Positions 8,710-16,824 of a stretch of DNA of 30,587 bases are shown piece by piece; positions within the stretch are counted from its first letter, which is position 1; each line of letters opens with the position of its first letter. The notes under the pieces are model-generated. The model was not told the DNA's origin. It did no database searches and worked only from the letters and a program-made list of their open reading frames with translations. The translations under genes and the position numbers were made by a program. Source of the DNA: Pontibacterium sp049599735 (lineage in GTDB: Bacteria; Pseudomonadota; Gammaproteobacteria; Pseudomonadales; Balneatricaceae); assembly GCA_049599735.1 (NCBI GenBank), contig JBMYOX010000042.1, positions 1 through 30,587 on the forward strand, read 5' to 3'.

Positions 8710-8816
8710 ATGGCTGTTTTTTATCGCTACCTTATCCTTCAGGCAACCAACAATCACTTAATACAACACACGCACCGAAGCGGCCGGACAACCCGACCAC
8801 CCCAAGCCCAGCTCGC

Positions 8817-9962
8817 CTACAGCAGCGCCGAACCTAAACCACTCAGCGCCAGATTATCCCGATGCACTAACTCTTCTTCACCCACAAAGCCCAACAACGG
8901 CTTAATCTGAGCACTTGATTTGCCGATGATTTTACGCGCATCCTCAGCCCCGTAATTCACCAACCCTCGCGCAACCACCACATCATACTCGTCTACCAGC
9001 ATCACCATTTCGCCACGGGAAAAGCTACCACGCACCGACTTCACACCGGCGGGCAATAAACTTTTGCCCCGCTCAACCAGCGCCTTAACCGCACCCGAAT
9101 CAAGCACCAGCGCGCCTTTCGCCTGCAAATGACCCGCAATCCACTGCTTGCGCGCAGCCTCCGGCGGACGGTCCGGCACCAGCAAAGTACCTATAGACTC
9201 ACCCTGACGCAGACGCGTTAACAGATCGGCTTCCCGACCACTGGCAATCACCGTTACGGCTCCCGAACGGGCTGCCAGTTTCGCGGCACGCACTTTAGTC
9301 AGCATGCCGCCACGGCCAAATTTACCGCCACCACCGGCCATTCTCTCCAGCGTTTCGTCACCGGCACGGCCTTCAGAGATAAACTCAGCCTGCGGATTCT
9401 TACGCGGATCTTCCTTAAAGAGGCCCCGCTGGTCGGTTAATATAATCAGACCATCCGCTTCGACCAGGTTTGCAACCAGCGCACCCAGGGTATCGTTATC
9501 ACCAAAGCGAATTTCTTTAGTAACGACCGTATCGTTTTCATTAACAACCGGCACCACCCCCAGCTCCAGCAGGGTGCGCAAGGTCGCTTTTGCGTTCAGA
9601 TAACGTTTACGATCAGAATGATCCTCATGGGTCAGCAATATCTGAGCGGTATGGGTACCATGACGCTGAAAATTAGCTTCATAAGCCTGCACCAACCCCA
9701 TTTGCCCCACGGCTGCAGCAGCCTGCAGCTTATAAACCTCACCCGGACGCTCATCCCAGCCCAGCCGCGTCATACCCTCAGCCACTGCACCTGATGAAAC
9801 CAGCACAATCTCCACACCCTGCTCACGCAAAGCCGCCAACTGCCCGACCCAGTGAGCAATGGCATCATAATCCAAACCCTGACCATCATTGGTCAGCAGG
9901 GCGCTGCCGATTTTAACAACCCAGCGCTTTCCTTTAATCAACTGCTTACGTACAGACGCCAC
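8817..9962 (-). CDS. proB: Glutamate 5-kinase
   Basis: ProB catalyses the ATP-dependent phosphorylation of glutamate, the first and proline-inhibited step of proline synthesis. The 381-residue product has an amino-acid-kinase domain with 'WVVKIGSALLT' near residue 14, 'VLVSSGAVAEGM', 'PVVNENDTV' and 'FGDNDTLGALVA', and 'KFGRGGMLTKV'. A C-terminal PUA domain follows (about residue 278 to the end: 'GALVLDSGAVKALVERGKSL'). Start is a GTG with GAGG about 9 nt upstream. It begins 20 bp after the obgE stop on the same strand; proA is not adjacent. Confidence 0.96.
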   Translation of the reverse strand: MASVRKQLIKGKRWVVKIGSALLTNDGQGLDYDAIAHWVGQLAALREQGVEIVLVSSGAVAEGMTRLGWDERPGEVYKLQAAAAVGQMGLVQAYEANFQRHGTHTAQILLTHEDHSDRKRYLNAKATLRTLLELGVVPVVNENDTVVTKEIRFGDNDTLGALVANLVEADGLIILTDQRGLFKEDPRKNPQAEFISEGRAGDETLERMAGGGGKFGRGGMLTKVRAAKLAARSGAVTVIASGREADLLTRLRQGESIGTLLVPDRPPEAARKQWIAGHLQAKGALVLDSGAVKALVERGKSLLPAGVKSVRGSFSRGEMVMLVDEYDVVVARGLVNYGAEDARKIIGKSSAQIKPLLGFVGEEELVHRDNLALSGLGSALL

Positions 9963-9982
9963 CAGGACACCTCAAAAAACTA

Positions 9983-11176
9983 TTAGCGCACCCACTCAAC
10001 TTCGACATCATAATCATCATCGTCGAAATCATCATCCAACTCATCCGCCCCCTGCGTATCGCGCTTAGATAAACGCAACTCTTCAATACGGGCACGTGCT
10101 TCCACATCAATCTGATCGCGGATTGCCTGCTCTTGTTCCAGCAGCGAAGCGTCCTCTTCAATGGCATATAAACGATCATCCAGGAAACGCTGAATTTCGT
10201 TAACCAACTCAGCCGTGCCTTCTTTACTGATCGCTGAAATACGATAAACCGGCCCTTCCCAGCCCAACGCATCAACCACCGCCTGACAGCGCGCTTCACG
10301 CTCTTCTTCAGGCACCATATCGAGCTTATTCAGCACCAGCCAGCGCGGCTGCTCTTCCAGCGTACCACTGAATTTACCCAGCTCATTCACCGCAACTACA
10401 GCCGCATCTTCCGGGGTTACGCCATCCCAGGGCGCCATATCAACAATATGCAACAAGAGACGGTTACGTGCCAGATGCTTCAGGAAACGAATACCCAAAC
10501 CCGCACCTTCTGCCGCCCCTTCAATAATGCCCGGAATATCAGCAATCACAAAACTACGGTGACGCTCAATACGCACCACACCCAGGTTAGGCACCAGCGT
10601 GGTAAATGGGTAGTTTGCCACTTTCGGGCGCGCCGCAGACACTGCACGAATAAAGGTTGATTTACCCGCATTAGGCAAACCCAGCAAACCCACATCGGCC
10701 AGAATTTTCAGCTCCAGCTTAAGGTTACGGGTCTCACCGATAGAGCCCTTACTGGTCTGGCGTGGCGCGCGGTTCACACTGCTTTTAAAGCGTGTATTAC
10801 CCAGGCCATGAAAACCCGCCTGCGCCAGCAAAGCCCGCTGACCAACCTCCGTCAGATCCGCCAGCACTTCATCAGTATCTGTATCAATAATGGTGGTACC
10901 TACAGGCACCTGCAATACCAGATCTTCGCCTTTAGCGCCCGTACAGTCACGCCCCATACCGTTCTGGCCATTCTCGGCCTTAAAACGACGGGTAAATCGA
11001 AAATCCACCAGGGTATTCAGGGATTCATTGGCCTCAAAAATAATCGAGCCACCATCACCCCCATCACCACCATCAGGACCACCTCTCGGGACGTATTTTT
11101 CACGCCGAAAGCTCATACAGCCATTGCCTCCCTTACCGGCTTCTACCGTAATCGACACTTCATCGACAAACTTCAT
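9983..11176 (-). CDS. obgE: GTPase ObgE/CgtA
   Basis: Obg is an essential ribosome-associated GTPase acting in 50S maturation and stress signalling. The 397-residue product has the glycine-rich Obg fold in the first ~159 residues ('VPRGGPDGGDGGDGG'), then a G domain with G1 GLPNAGKST at 166-174, G3 DIPG at 213-216, G4 NKLD at 283-286 and G5 SAIS at 314-317. The C-terminal tail is strongly acidic ('DELDDDFDDDDYD'), as in gammaproteobacterial ObgE. The start has GGGAG 7 nt upstream. It follows rplU-rpmA, its usual neighbours, but a strong terminator separates it from rpmA, so it depends on readthrough or its own promoter in 11177-11241. Confidence 0.97.
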   Translation of the reverse strand: MKFVDEVSITVEAGKGGNGCMSFRREKYVPRGGPDGGDGGDGGSIIFEANESLNTLVDFRFTRRFKAENGQNGMGRDCTGAKGEDLVLQVPVGTTIIDTDTDEVLADLTEVGQRALLAQAGFHGLGNTRFKSSVNRAPRQTSKGSIGETRNLKLELKILADVGLLGLPNAGKSTFIRAVSAARPKVANYPFTTLVPNLGVVRIERHRSFVIADIPGIIEGAAEGAGLGIRFLKHLARNRLLLHIVDMAPWDGVTPEDAAVVAVNELGKFSGTLEEQPRWLVLNKLDMVPEEEREARCQAVVDALGWEGPVYRISAISKEGTAELVNEIQRFLDDRLYAIEEDASLLEQEQAIRDQIDVEARARIEELRLSKRDTQGADELDDDFDDDDYDVEVEWVR

Positions 11177-11241
11177 TCTATACTCCCGAAAGACCAGTCA
11201 CTTCAGCCAAAAACCACTGAAGAAAATTTTAGCGCACAAAC

Positions 11242-11270
11242 AAAAAAGCTCCGCCGGTGCGGAGCTTTTT
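11242..11270 (-). terminator. Terminator/attenuator between rpmA and obgE
   Basis: Perfect 8-bp stem AGCTCCGC / GCGGAGCT (11247-11254 with 11259-11266) with loop CGGT and homopolymer runs on both sides. It begins about 18 nt past the rpmA stop. Because obgE lies next on the same strand it probably lowers obgE expression relative to the ribosomal proteins. Confidence 0.88.
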
Positions 11271-11287
11271 ATAGAAAAAAGACCTAA

Positions 11288-11545
11288 TCAGGCAGGTACA
11301 ATAGTGATGTACTGACGCTTTTTAGGACCTTTAACTTCAAACTTCACAACACCGTCTGCTTTTGCAAACAATGTATGGTCTTTGCCACAACCTACGTTCG
11401 GGCCAGCATGGAACTTAGTGCCGCGCTGACGAACCAGGATATTACCGGCAATTACAACCTGACCACCAAAACGCTTAACACCTAAGCGTTTCGACTCTGA
11501 GTCGCGACCGTTACGGGTTGAGCCCGCAGCCTTCTTATGAGCCAT
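11288..11545 (-). CDS. rpmA: 50S ribosomal protein L27
   Basis: L27 lies at the peptidyl-transferase centre of the 50S subunit. The 85-residue protein starts 'MAHKKAAGSTRNGRDSESKR', which is the full-length gammaproteobacterial form without the cleaved N-terminal extension found in Firmicutes, and continues 'LGVKRFGGQ', 'AGNILVRQRGTKFHAG' and 'GKDHTLFA'. AGGAGA sits about 7 nt before the ATG. It follows rplU by 23 bp in the usual two-gene unit. Confidence 0.98.
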   Translation of the reverse strand: MAHKKAAGSTRNGRDSESKRLGVKRFGGQVVIAGNILVRQRGTKFHAGPNVGCGKDHTLFAKADGVVKFEVKGPKKRQYITIVPA

Positions 11546-11568
11546 TTTATATCTCCTGTCCGATTAGC

Positions 11569-11880
11569 TTAAGCGCTAATGCCGGTGATTTTAACTTCAG
11601 TAAACCACTGACGGTGGCCCTGACGCTTCATGTGGTGCTTACGACGCTTAAACTTCAAAATATGAACTTTTTTGCCGCGACCGTGCTCAACAACTTCAGC
11701 AGTCACTTTTGCGCCTTCAACAACCGGAGCGCCGACTTTAATGTCGTCGCCATCAGCAACCAATAAAACGCGATCGAATTCAACGCTGGCACCCTGCTCA
11801 GCTGGCAATTTTTCCAGCTTGATAGTGTGGCCTTCCTGAACGCGATACTGCTTGCCACCGCTGACAATTACTGCGTACAT
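11569..11880 (-). CDS. rplU: 50S ribosomal protein L21
   Basis: L21 binds 23S rRNA in the 50S subunit. The 103-residue product reads 'MYAVIVSGGKQYRVQEG' at the start and 'FKRRKHHMKRQGHRQWFTEV' near the end, the family's most conserved segment, which binds RNA. The ATG has GGAG about 7 nt upstream. It is the first gene of rplU-rpmA and is expressed from a good sigma-70 promoter about 100 bp upstream. Confidence 0.98.
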   Translation of the reverse strand: MYAVIVSGGKQYRVQEGHTIKLEKLPAEQGASVEFDRVLLVADGDDIKVGAPVVEGAKVTAEVVEHGRGKKVHILKFKRRKHHMKRQGHRQWFTEVKITGISA

Positions 11881-11984
11881 AACTTTCTCCGTCTCTGATA
11901 GTCCATCCAGCTACTGGAAATGTACCTACTTCTAATGGCCAACCCATATGGTAGGGAGCAAATTTGGATGAACTAGGGCGCGCG

Positions 11985-12013
11985 ATTATATAGCAGACCT
12001 GCCAATACAGCAA
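11985..12013 (-). promoter_or_regulatory. rplU-rpmA promoter (sigma-70)
   Basis: On the minus strand, -35 TTGCTG (12008-12013), exact 17-bp spacer and perfect -10 TATAAT (11985-11990). The predicted 5' leader is about 95-100 nt, long for a ribosomal gene, and contains a small palindrome TCCAG-CTA-CTGGA (plus-strand 11906-11918). Confidence 0.8.
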
Positions 12014-12029
12014 CTATTTGCCGCAATCC

Positions 12030-12058
12030 TTGACAGCGACCCGGCCTGGCCCTAGCAT
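12030..12058 (+). promoter_or_regulatory. ispB promoter (sigma-70)
   Basis: Perfect -35 TTGACA (12030-12035), 17-bp spacer, -10 TAGCAT (12053-12058; 4/6). The predicted leader is only about 25 nt. Its -35 lies 16 bp from the -35 of the divergent rplU promoter, so the two polymerases would compete. Confidence 0.6.
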
Positions 12059-12088
12059 GCCCATACTTTCTGTATATATAAGACCATC

Positions 12089-13057
12089 ATGCAGCCACAT
12101 CAGCTAAATCCACAGATTGAACCGCAGTTTGAAGCCGTGAACGATTACATTATCAATCACCTGGGCTCCAACGTGCCTCTGGTTGAAAAAATCGGTCACT
12201 ATATTGTAGAAAGTGGCGGTAAACGCCTGCGCCCTCTGCTGGTATTGCTGAGCGCAAACGCCTGTAGTTACAGCGGCGATAAGCACATTTCCCTGGCTGC
12301 AATTATCGAATTTATCCACACCGCCACCCTTTTACATGACGATGTGGTCGACAACTCTGATCTGCGCCGTGGCAAAGATACCGCGAACGCTAAATGGGGC
12401 AATGCACCCAGCGTATTAGTGGGTGACTTTCTTTATTCCCGGGCATTCCAGGTGATGGTCGAGATTGGCAATATGGATATCATGGGTGTGATCTCCAATG
12501 CCACCAACGTGATTGCCGAAGGTGAGGTGCTGCAGCTACTTAATTGCAAAAACCCGGACACCACCGAAGAAGCCTATATGCAGGTTATTCTCGGTAAAAC
12601 CGCGATGTTGTTCGAAGCCGCCACAGAAGTCGGTGCTATTCTGGCAAACTGCCCCACAGAGCAACGCGAAGCCCTGCGTCTTTACGGCCGTCATTTAGGC
12701 ATTGCTTTCCAACTGATTGACGATGTGATGGACTACCTGTCCACCGCCGAAGAAATGGGCAAAAATGTCGGCGACGATCTGGCCGAGGGCAAACCGACCC
12801 TGCCACTGATCCACGCCATGCGCGAAGGCAGCGATGAAGAACGCCTGATGATCCGCCAGGCCATTCGCAAAGGCGGCCTGGATGATTTACAGCCCATTAT
12901 GGCCATTGTGCACAAAAACGGCGCTATTACTTATACCCGGCAACGAGCACAAGAAGAAGCCAACAAAGCAATCAACGCTCTGGATGCGCTGCCCGACAGC
13001 TCGTTCAAAGATACGCTCAAGCAGCTGGCCAATATTGCTATCAAACGCAGCGCTTAA
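12089..13057 (+). CDS. ispB: Octaprenyl diphosphate synthase (trans-polyprenyl synthase)
   Basis: IspB extends farnesyl diphosphate with isopentenyl units to make the ubiquinone/menaquinone side chain. The 322-residue product has the two aspartate-rich motifs that bind Mg-diphosphate: DDVVD at residues 84-88, followed by 'NSDLRRGKDTAN', and DDVMD at 211-215 in 'AFQLIDDVMDYL'. 'GGKRLRPLLVLL' near residue 43 and the lysine in 'GKTAMLFE' are also typical. Chain length cannot be read with certainty; eight units is the gammaproteobacterial norm, nine in pseudomonads. The ATG lacks a clear Shine-Dalgarno sequence. Divergent position next to rplU-rpmA-obgE is conserved. Confidence 0.95.
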   Translation: MQPHQLNPQIEPQFEAVNDYIINHLGSNVPLVEKIGHYIVESGGKRLRPLLVLLSANACSYSGDKHISLAAIIEFIHTATLLHDDVVDNSDLRRGKDTANAKWGNAPSVLVGDFLYSRAFQVMVEIGNMDIMGVISNATNVIAEGEVLQLLNCKNPDTTEEAYMQVILGKTAMLFEAATEVGAILANCPTEQREALRLYGRHLGIAFQLIDDVMDYLSTAEEMGKNVGDDLAEGKPTLPLIHAMREGSDEERLMIRQAIRKGGLDDLQPIMAIVHKNGAITYTRQRAQEEANKAINALDALPDSSFKDTLKQLANIAIKRSA

Positions 13058-13063
13058 AGGCCA

Positions 13064-13088
13064 AGGCACCCGATAATTGCGGGTGCCT
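13064..13088. other. 9-bp hairpin between convergent ispB and tpm
   Basis: Perfect inverted repeat AGGCACCCG / CGGGTGCCT (13064-13072 with 13080-13088), 7-nt loop, starting seven bases after the ispB stop. There is no T-run on either strand, so it may be a weak or Rho-assisted terminator or a 3'-end stabiliser. Confidence 0.6.
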
Positions 13089-13097
13089 GCTCAAAGT

Positions 13098-13739
13098 TTA
13101 TTTCGCTTTTCCCGTTACTTCAGCCTTATCAAGCAACAGATACGCCCTGTCCTGACGCTTTACCATCGGATCAGGCTGCATCAGACTGCGTATTTCAAAT
13201 CGCCCACCGAACAAGGCCTCAATTTCAGGCTGAAAAACCGCAAAAGGCGGCCCTTGCTCACCCTCAAACTCAACAACCACCAGCAGTATTGAAACCCCTG
13301 CCGGTAAACACTCACATAACAAGCGTGCGTAATCTGCCCGCATTTCAGGCGGCAAAGCCACCAGCGCGGCCCGGTCATAAACTGCACCAACCTGCGCAAG
13401 ATCACCCGCCGTCAGGGCGAACACATCCCCGCACAAAAGCCCGATGCCATCCATGGATAAATATTGATACCGGCCCCGGCTTTCTGTTTGAGGCACCCCT
13501 TCATTTTCTGCAAAAAAAGCCCGACAGGCACTGTCATTTAACTCGACACCCAGCACCGGATGGCCCTGCTCTCTTAGCCAAAGCATATCGCCGCTTTTGC
13601 CACAAAGCGGCACAAAGACCGGCTCAGTCCCGGTTAATTCCAGCTGCGGCCAGTAGCTTAACAGCTTGCTGTTAACGTCTGATTGATGAAAACCAATACG
13701 CCCTTCTGTCCAGCGCGCATGCCAAAAAGCATGTTCCAT
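13098..13739 (-). CDS. tpm: Thiopurine S-methyltransferase (TPMT family)
   Basis: SAM-dependent methyltransferase of the bacterial TPMT family; studied members methylate thiopurines and selenium or tellurium oxyanions, and the natural substrate is not settled. The 213-residue product starts 'MEHAFWHARWTEGRIGFHQ', the family hallmark, and has the SAM motif I region 'VFVPLCGKSGDMLWL' near residue 41, with 'GVELNDSACRAFF' and 'YDRAALVALPPEMRADYA' further on. It is a single gene, convergent with ispB and divergent from fabA, with AGGT upstream of the ATG. Confidence 0.93.
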   Translation of the reverse strand: MEHAFWHARWTEGRIGFHQSDVNSKLLSYWPQLELTGTEPVFVPLCGKSGDMLWLREQGHPVLGVELNDSACRAFFAENEGVPQTESRGRYQYLSMDGIGLLCGDVFALTAGDLAQVGAVYDRAALVALPPEMRADYARLLCECLPAGVSILLVVVEFEGEQGPPFAVFQPEIEALFGGRFEIRSLMQPDPMVKRQDRAYLLLDKAEVTGKAK

Positions 13740-13795
13740 ATCACGACCTACACCCTAAGTTTTAATGTTTTTAGCGATTTTAGCCCACACAAGCC

Positions 13796-13824
13796 GTGTC
13801 AGATACCCCGCAAGTCGGTATAAT
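13796..13824 (+). promoter_or_regulatory. fabA promoter (sigma-70)
   Basis: -35 GTGTCA (13796-13801; 4/6), 17-bp spacer, perfect -10 TATAAT (13819-13824). The predicted start is about 15-30 bp before the fabA start codons. I could not identify a FadR or FabR operator. Confidence 0.65.
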
Positions 13825-13863
13825 CACGCGATATTTTAAGAAGAAATGGATAAACAGTTTCCA

Positions 13864-14379
13864 ATGACAAAACCTTCCTCTTTAAATCGCGATGAACTGC
13901 TGCAATGCGGTCATGGCGAAATGTTTGGCCCGGGCAATGCCCGCCTTCCAATTGGCAACATGCTGATGATGGACCGTATCGTTAAGATCACTGAAGATGG
14001 TGGTGAATTCGGTAAAGGTGAAATTATTGCTGAGCTGGATATCAATCCTGATCTGTGGTTCTTCGCCTGTCACTTCGAAGAAGATCCGGTGATGCCAGGC
14101 TGCCTGGGACTGGATGCCATGTGGCAGATTGTTGGCTTTTACCTCGGCTGGCGCGGCAATAAAGGCCGTGGTCGTGCATTAGGTGCCGGCGAAGTGAAGT
14201 TCTTCGGCCAGGTACTGCCAACCGCCAAAAAAGTTACTTACCATGTACAGCTGAAACGTGTCATAGAACGCAAGCTGGTCATGGGTATCGCGGATGCCTC
14301 TATGTCTGTAGATGGCCGCGAAATCTATACAGCAAAAGATCTGCGTGTCGGCCTGTTTACATCAACCGACAACTTCTGA
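13864..14379 (+). CDS. fabA: 3-hydroxydecanoyl-ACP dehydratase/isomerase
   Basis: FabA dehydrates 3-hydroxydecanoyl-ACP and isomerises trans-2- to cis-3-decenoyl-ACP, the branch point of anaerobic unsaturated fatty acid synthesis. Family blocks include 'MLMMDRIVKITEDGGEFGKG', 'DLWFFACHFEEDPVMPGCLG' and 'GAGEVKFFGQVLPTAKKV'. From the Met at 13864 the catalytic pair falls at H70 and D84, the standard numbering, and the start MTKPSS aligns with Pseudomonas FabA. An in-frame ATG at 13846 (six codons earlier) with AAGAAG just upstream is an alternative. fabB follows, with which it cooperates; the pair is the standard unsaturated fatty acid cassette. Confidence 0.96.
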   Translation: MTKPSSLNRDELLQCGHGEMFGPGNARLPIGNMLMMDRIVKITEDGGEFGKGEIIAELDINPDLWFFACHFEEDPVMPGCLGLDAMWQIVGFYLGWRGNKGRGRALGAGEVKFFGQVLPTAKKVTYHVQLKRVIERKLVMGIADASMSVDGREIYTAKDLRVGLFTSTDNF

Positions 14380-14386
14380 TCCCTTT

Positions 14387-14411
14387 GGCGGTTCTATCCC
14401 GATAGACCGCC
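14387..14411 (+). other. Hairpin between fabA and fabB (possible attenuator)
   Basis: GGCGGT-t-CTAT-CCCG-ATAG-ACCGCC: a 10-bp stem with a single bulged T and a 4-nt loop, starting 8 nt after the fabA stop. It is followed by CCCTTTCTTCC and not a pure T-run. It may partially terminate or stabilise the fabA message ahead of fabB. Confidence 0.55.
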
Positions 14412-14522
14412 GTCGCCCTTTCTTCCGCTCCTCCTGGCTTATTAACATAAACCACAGAGGTCAATCGGCTGCAGGGTGTTTGCTGTACAACTATAAACAG
14501 AGTGGAATAAGAGAGGCATAAC

Positions 14523-15740
14523 ATGCGACGCGTCGTTGTTACCGGTATGGGAATCGTGTCCTGCCTGGGCACAGATAAAGCAGCTGTCCTGGAATCATTG
14601 CAGGAAGGCCGTTCTGGCATCAGTTTCCAGGAAGATTATAAAGAGCGCGGTTTCCGCAGCCACGTTGCAGGCAGCATCGATATCGACTTCAGCGCGAAAA
14701 TCGATCGCAAACTGCTTCGTTTTATGGGCGACGCCGCAGCCTACACTTATATTGCCATGGAAGAAGCGATTGCGGATTCCGGCCTAACCGAAGACCAGAT
14801 TTCCAATGTCCGCACCGGACTGGTTGTTGGTTCCGGTGGTGCATCAGCTGCCAACATTGTTGAAAGCGCTGATATTACCCGTGAAAAAGGCGTTAAACGT
14901 GTTGGCCCTTACCGTGTAACCCGCACCATGGGTTCAACGGTTTCTGCCTGCCTGGCAACTCCTTTTAAGATTAAAGGCGTGAACTATTCTATTACCTCTG
15001 CCTGCGCCACAAGCGCACATTGTATTGGTAATGCAATGGAACAAATCCAGCTTGGCAAACAAGACATCGTTTTTGCCGGTGGCGGTGAAGAACTGCACTG
15101 GGCTCAGACTGCTATGTTTGATGCGATGGGTGCACTTTCCAGCAAATACAACGACACGCCTGAAAAAGCGTCCCGCGCTTACGATGCAAACCGTGATGGC
15201 TTTGTGATTGCAGGTGGTGCTGGCTTACTGGTTATTGAAGAACTGGAACACGCTAAAGCACGTGGCGCTAAAATCTACGCAGAACTGGTTGGTTACGGCG
15301 CAACCTCTGACGGTTATGACATGGTTGCCCCTTCCGGTGAAGGCGCCATGCGCTGCATGAAGCTGGCAATGAGCACAGTTGATGGCCCGGTTGATTACAT
15401 CAACGCACACGGTACATCCACACCTGCCGGTGATGTGCAGGAACTGAAGGCGATGAAAGAAACCTTCGGTGATGACATGCCTCCTGTCAGCTCAACCAAA
15501 TCCCTGTCAGGCCACTCTCTGGGTGCAGCCGGTGTACAGGAAGCAGTTTACTGCCTGCTGATGCAGGAAAATAACTTTATCTGCGCCTCCGCCAATATCG
15601 AAGAGCTTGATCCTGCGGCAGAAGGTATGCCGGTTGTCACTGAGCGTAAGGATAATGTAAATCTGGAACGTGTTATGTCTAACAGCTTCGGCTTTGGTGG
15701 CACTAACGCAACTCTGATTTTCCAGAAGTACAACGGCTGA
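14523..15740 (+). CDS. fabB: 3-oxoacyl-ACP synthase I (KAS I)
   Basis: FabB elongates cis-3-decenoyl-ACP and other acyl-ACPs with malonyl-ACP, completing the unsaturated branch begun by FabA. The 405-residue thiolase-fold enzyme carries the catalytic triad C161 ('SACATSAHC'), H296 ('NAHGTSTPAGD') and H331 ('KSLSGHSLGAAG'), and ends with the glycine-rich 'NSFGFGGTNATLIF'. AGAGAGG lies 7 nt before the ATG. It lies 143 bp downstream of fabA on the same strand; a hairpin in the gap suggests that the two can be expressed unequally. Confidence 0.97.
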   Translation: MRRVVVTGMGIVSCLGTDKAAVLESLQEGRSGISFQEDYKERGFRSHVAGSIDIDFSAKIDRKLLRFMGDAAAYTYIAMEEAIADSGLTEDQISNVRTGLVVGSGGASAANIVESADITREKGVKRVGPYRVTRTMGSTVSACLATPFKIKGVNYSITSACATSAHCIGNAMEQIQLGKQDIVFAGGGEELHWAQTAMFDAMGALSSKYNDTPEKASRAYDANRDGFVIAGGAGLLVIEELEHAKARGAKIYAELVGYGATSDGYDMVAPSGEGAMRCMKLAMSTVDGPVDYINAHGTSTPAGDVQELKAMKETFGDDMPPVSSTKSLSGHSLGAAGVQEAVYCLLMQENNFICASANIEELDPAAEGMPVVTERKDNVNLERVMSNSFGFGGTNATLIFQKYNG

Positions 15741-15759
15741 TGCTTTAAGTTTCAGACGT

Positions 15760-15787
15760 AAAAAAACCGCCATCTGGCGGTTTTTTT
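15760..15787. terminator. Bidirectional terminator between fabB and the PlsC-type gene
   Basis: CCGCC-ATCT-GGCGG stem (15767-15771 with 15776-15780), with seven A before and seven T after, between two convergent genes. Confidence 0.92.
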
Positions 15788-15832
15788 ATGCCTGACGATC
15801 AGGCCCGGTTAACGACTGTTCAGCGGGAAAAA

Positions 15833-16567
15833 TCAAACAACCTTCAGCTGTTTCATTTGCTCAAGCAGCCAGCCTGCAGAGGCTTCGTGAACTTCATCCA
15901 CGGTTTTATCCCGGGTATCAATAACCGGCCCGACCCTTAACGTCACTGTACCCGGATACTTCACAAAACTTTTACCCGGCCAGAACAGCCCAGCATCATG
16001 CACAATCGGCACTATAGGCACCGCAGCACTCACCGCCAGCATTGCACCACCTTTGTTAAACTTGCCCGTTTCCCCCACCGGCACCCGTGTACCTTGTGGA
16101 AAAATCAACACAGAAATACCATCTGCCAGGCGCTCCTTACCCTGCTGCAACAATTGTTTAAGCGCCCCCCGGCGTTTACTGCGATCCAGCGCAATCGGCT
16201 TAATCAGACTTAATGCCCAACCAAAGAAGGGGATTTTTAACAGCTCTTTCTTCAGGACGGCACTTTGTGGCCGTATCAGCGTCAGAAAAAACAAAGTTTC
16301 CCATTCGCTCTGATGGTTAGAAACCACCACATAACCGCCGGATGGTAAATGCTCAGCACCCTGCACATCCACCTTCACACCACAGCAGACACGTAGCCAG
16401 AAGATATAAAAAAAGTTAATGCCGCTGACCAGCTTAAAACGCCCGCGAAATGACAAAAGAGGCGCAATCAACAGACAAAGTGATGAATAAACAACCGTGA
16501 CCAGATAAAAGCCGATGTAATAAAGGGTGGCCCGCAAGTACAGCAAGGGGGATTTAACCTGTGACAC
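15833..16567 (-). CDS. 1-acyl-sn-glycerol-3-phosphate acyltransferase (PlsC-type)
   Basis: Membrane acyltransferase predicted to make phosphatidic acid from lysophosphatidic acid. The 244-residue product has hydrophobic N-terminal segments (about residues 12-40) and then the PlsC/LPLAT domain. Motif I is 'NHQSEWE' with H85 and E90, an HX4E form in place of HX4D; motif III is FPQGTR at 156-161 instead of FPEGTR; motif IV is seen at 'VPIVPI'. These variants occur in a subgroup of proteobacterial PlsC proteins, so I infer an active enzyme. Start is a GTG with AGGAGG 6 nt upstream, 2 nt after the moaD stop, making it the last gene of the moaC-moaD run. Confidence 0.88.
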   Translation of the reverse strand: MSQVKSPLLYLRATLYYIGFYLVTVVYSSLCLLIAPLLSFRGRFKLVSGINFFYIFWLRVCCGVKVDVQGAEHLPSGGYVVVSNHQSEWETLFFLTLIRPQSAVLKKELLKIPFFGWALSLIKPIALDRSKRRGALKQLLQQGKERLADGISVLIFPQGTRVPVGETGKFNKGGAMLAVSAAVPIVPIVHDAGLFWPGKSFVKYPGTVTLRVGPVIDTRDKTVDEVHEASAGWLLEQMKQLKVV

Positions 16568-16569
16568 AC

Positions 16570-16824
16570 TTAACCTCCTGTTACGGGCGGAAAGAAAGCA
16601 ACTTCATCACCCGCTGCTATCTGATGACCGGACTGAACCATTTCCTGATTAACCGCCACCAGCACATTGCCTGCCAGCAGAACCTTTCGCCAGGGCTCAC
16701 CACGCGACTCGACCAGTACCTCAATTAAGTCTGACACTGTATGCACGTCTGCTGGCGGCTCAAATTGCTCCCGATCCACACCCAGGGCTTCACGAAAGCT
16801 CGCAAAATACACCAACGTCAGCAT
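16570..16824 (-). CDS. moaD: Molybdopterin synthase sulfur-carrier subunit
   Basis: MoaD is a ubiquitin-like protein whose C-terminal glycine is thiocarboxylated and donates sulfur to cyclic pyranopterin monophosphate in the MoaD-MoaE synthase. The 84-residue product starts 'MLTLVYFASFREALGVD' and ends 'AFFPPVTGG', with the required Gly-Gly tail. Its ATG overlaps the moaC stop by one base (TAATG). The partner gene moaE is expected next but is not found in the window; a PlsC-type gene follows instead. Confidence 0.95.
   Translation of the reverse strand: MLTLVYFASFREALGVDREQFEPPADVHTVSDLIEVLVESRGEPWRKVLLAGNVLVAVNQEMVQSGHQIAAGDEVAFFPPVTGG

Noticed and set aside
8530..8757. Minus-strand frame across rpsT and its terminator
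   Set aside because: It runs antisense through a ribosomal protein gene and a terminator hairpin; a shadow frame.
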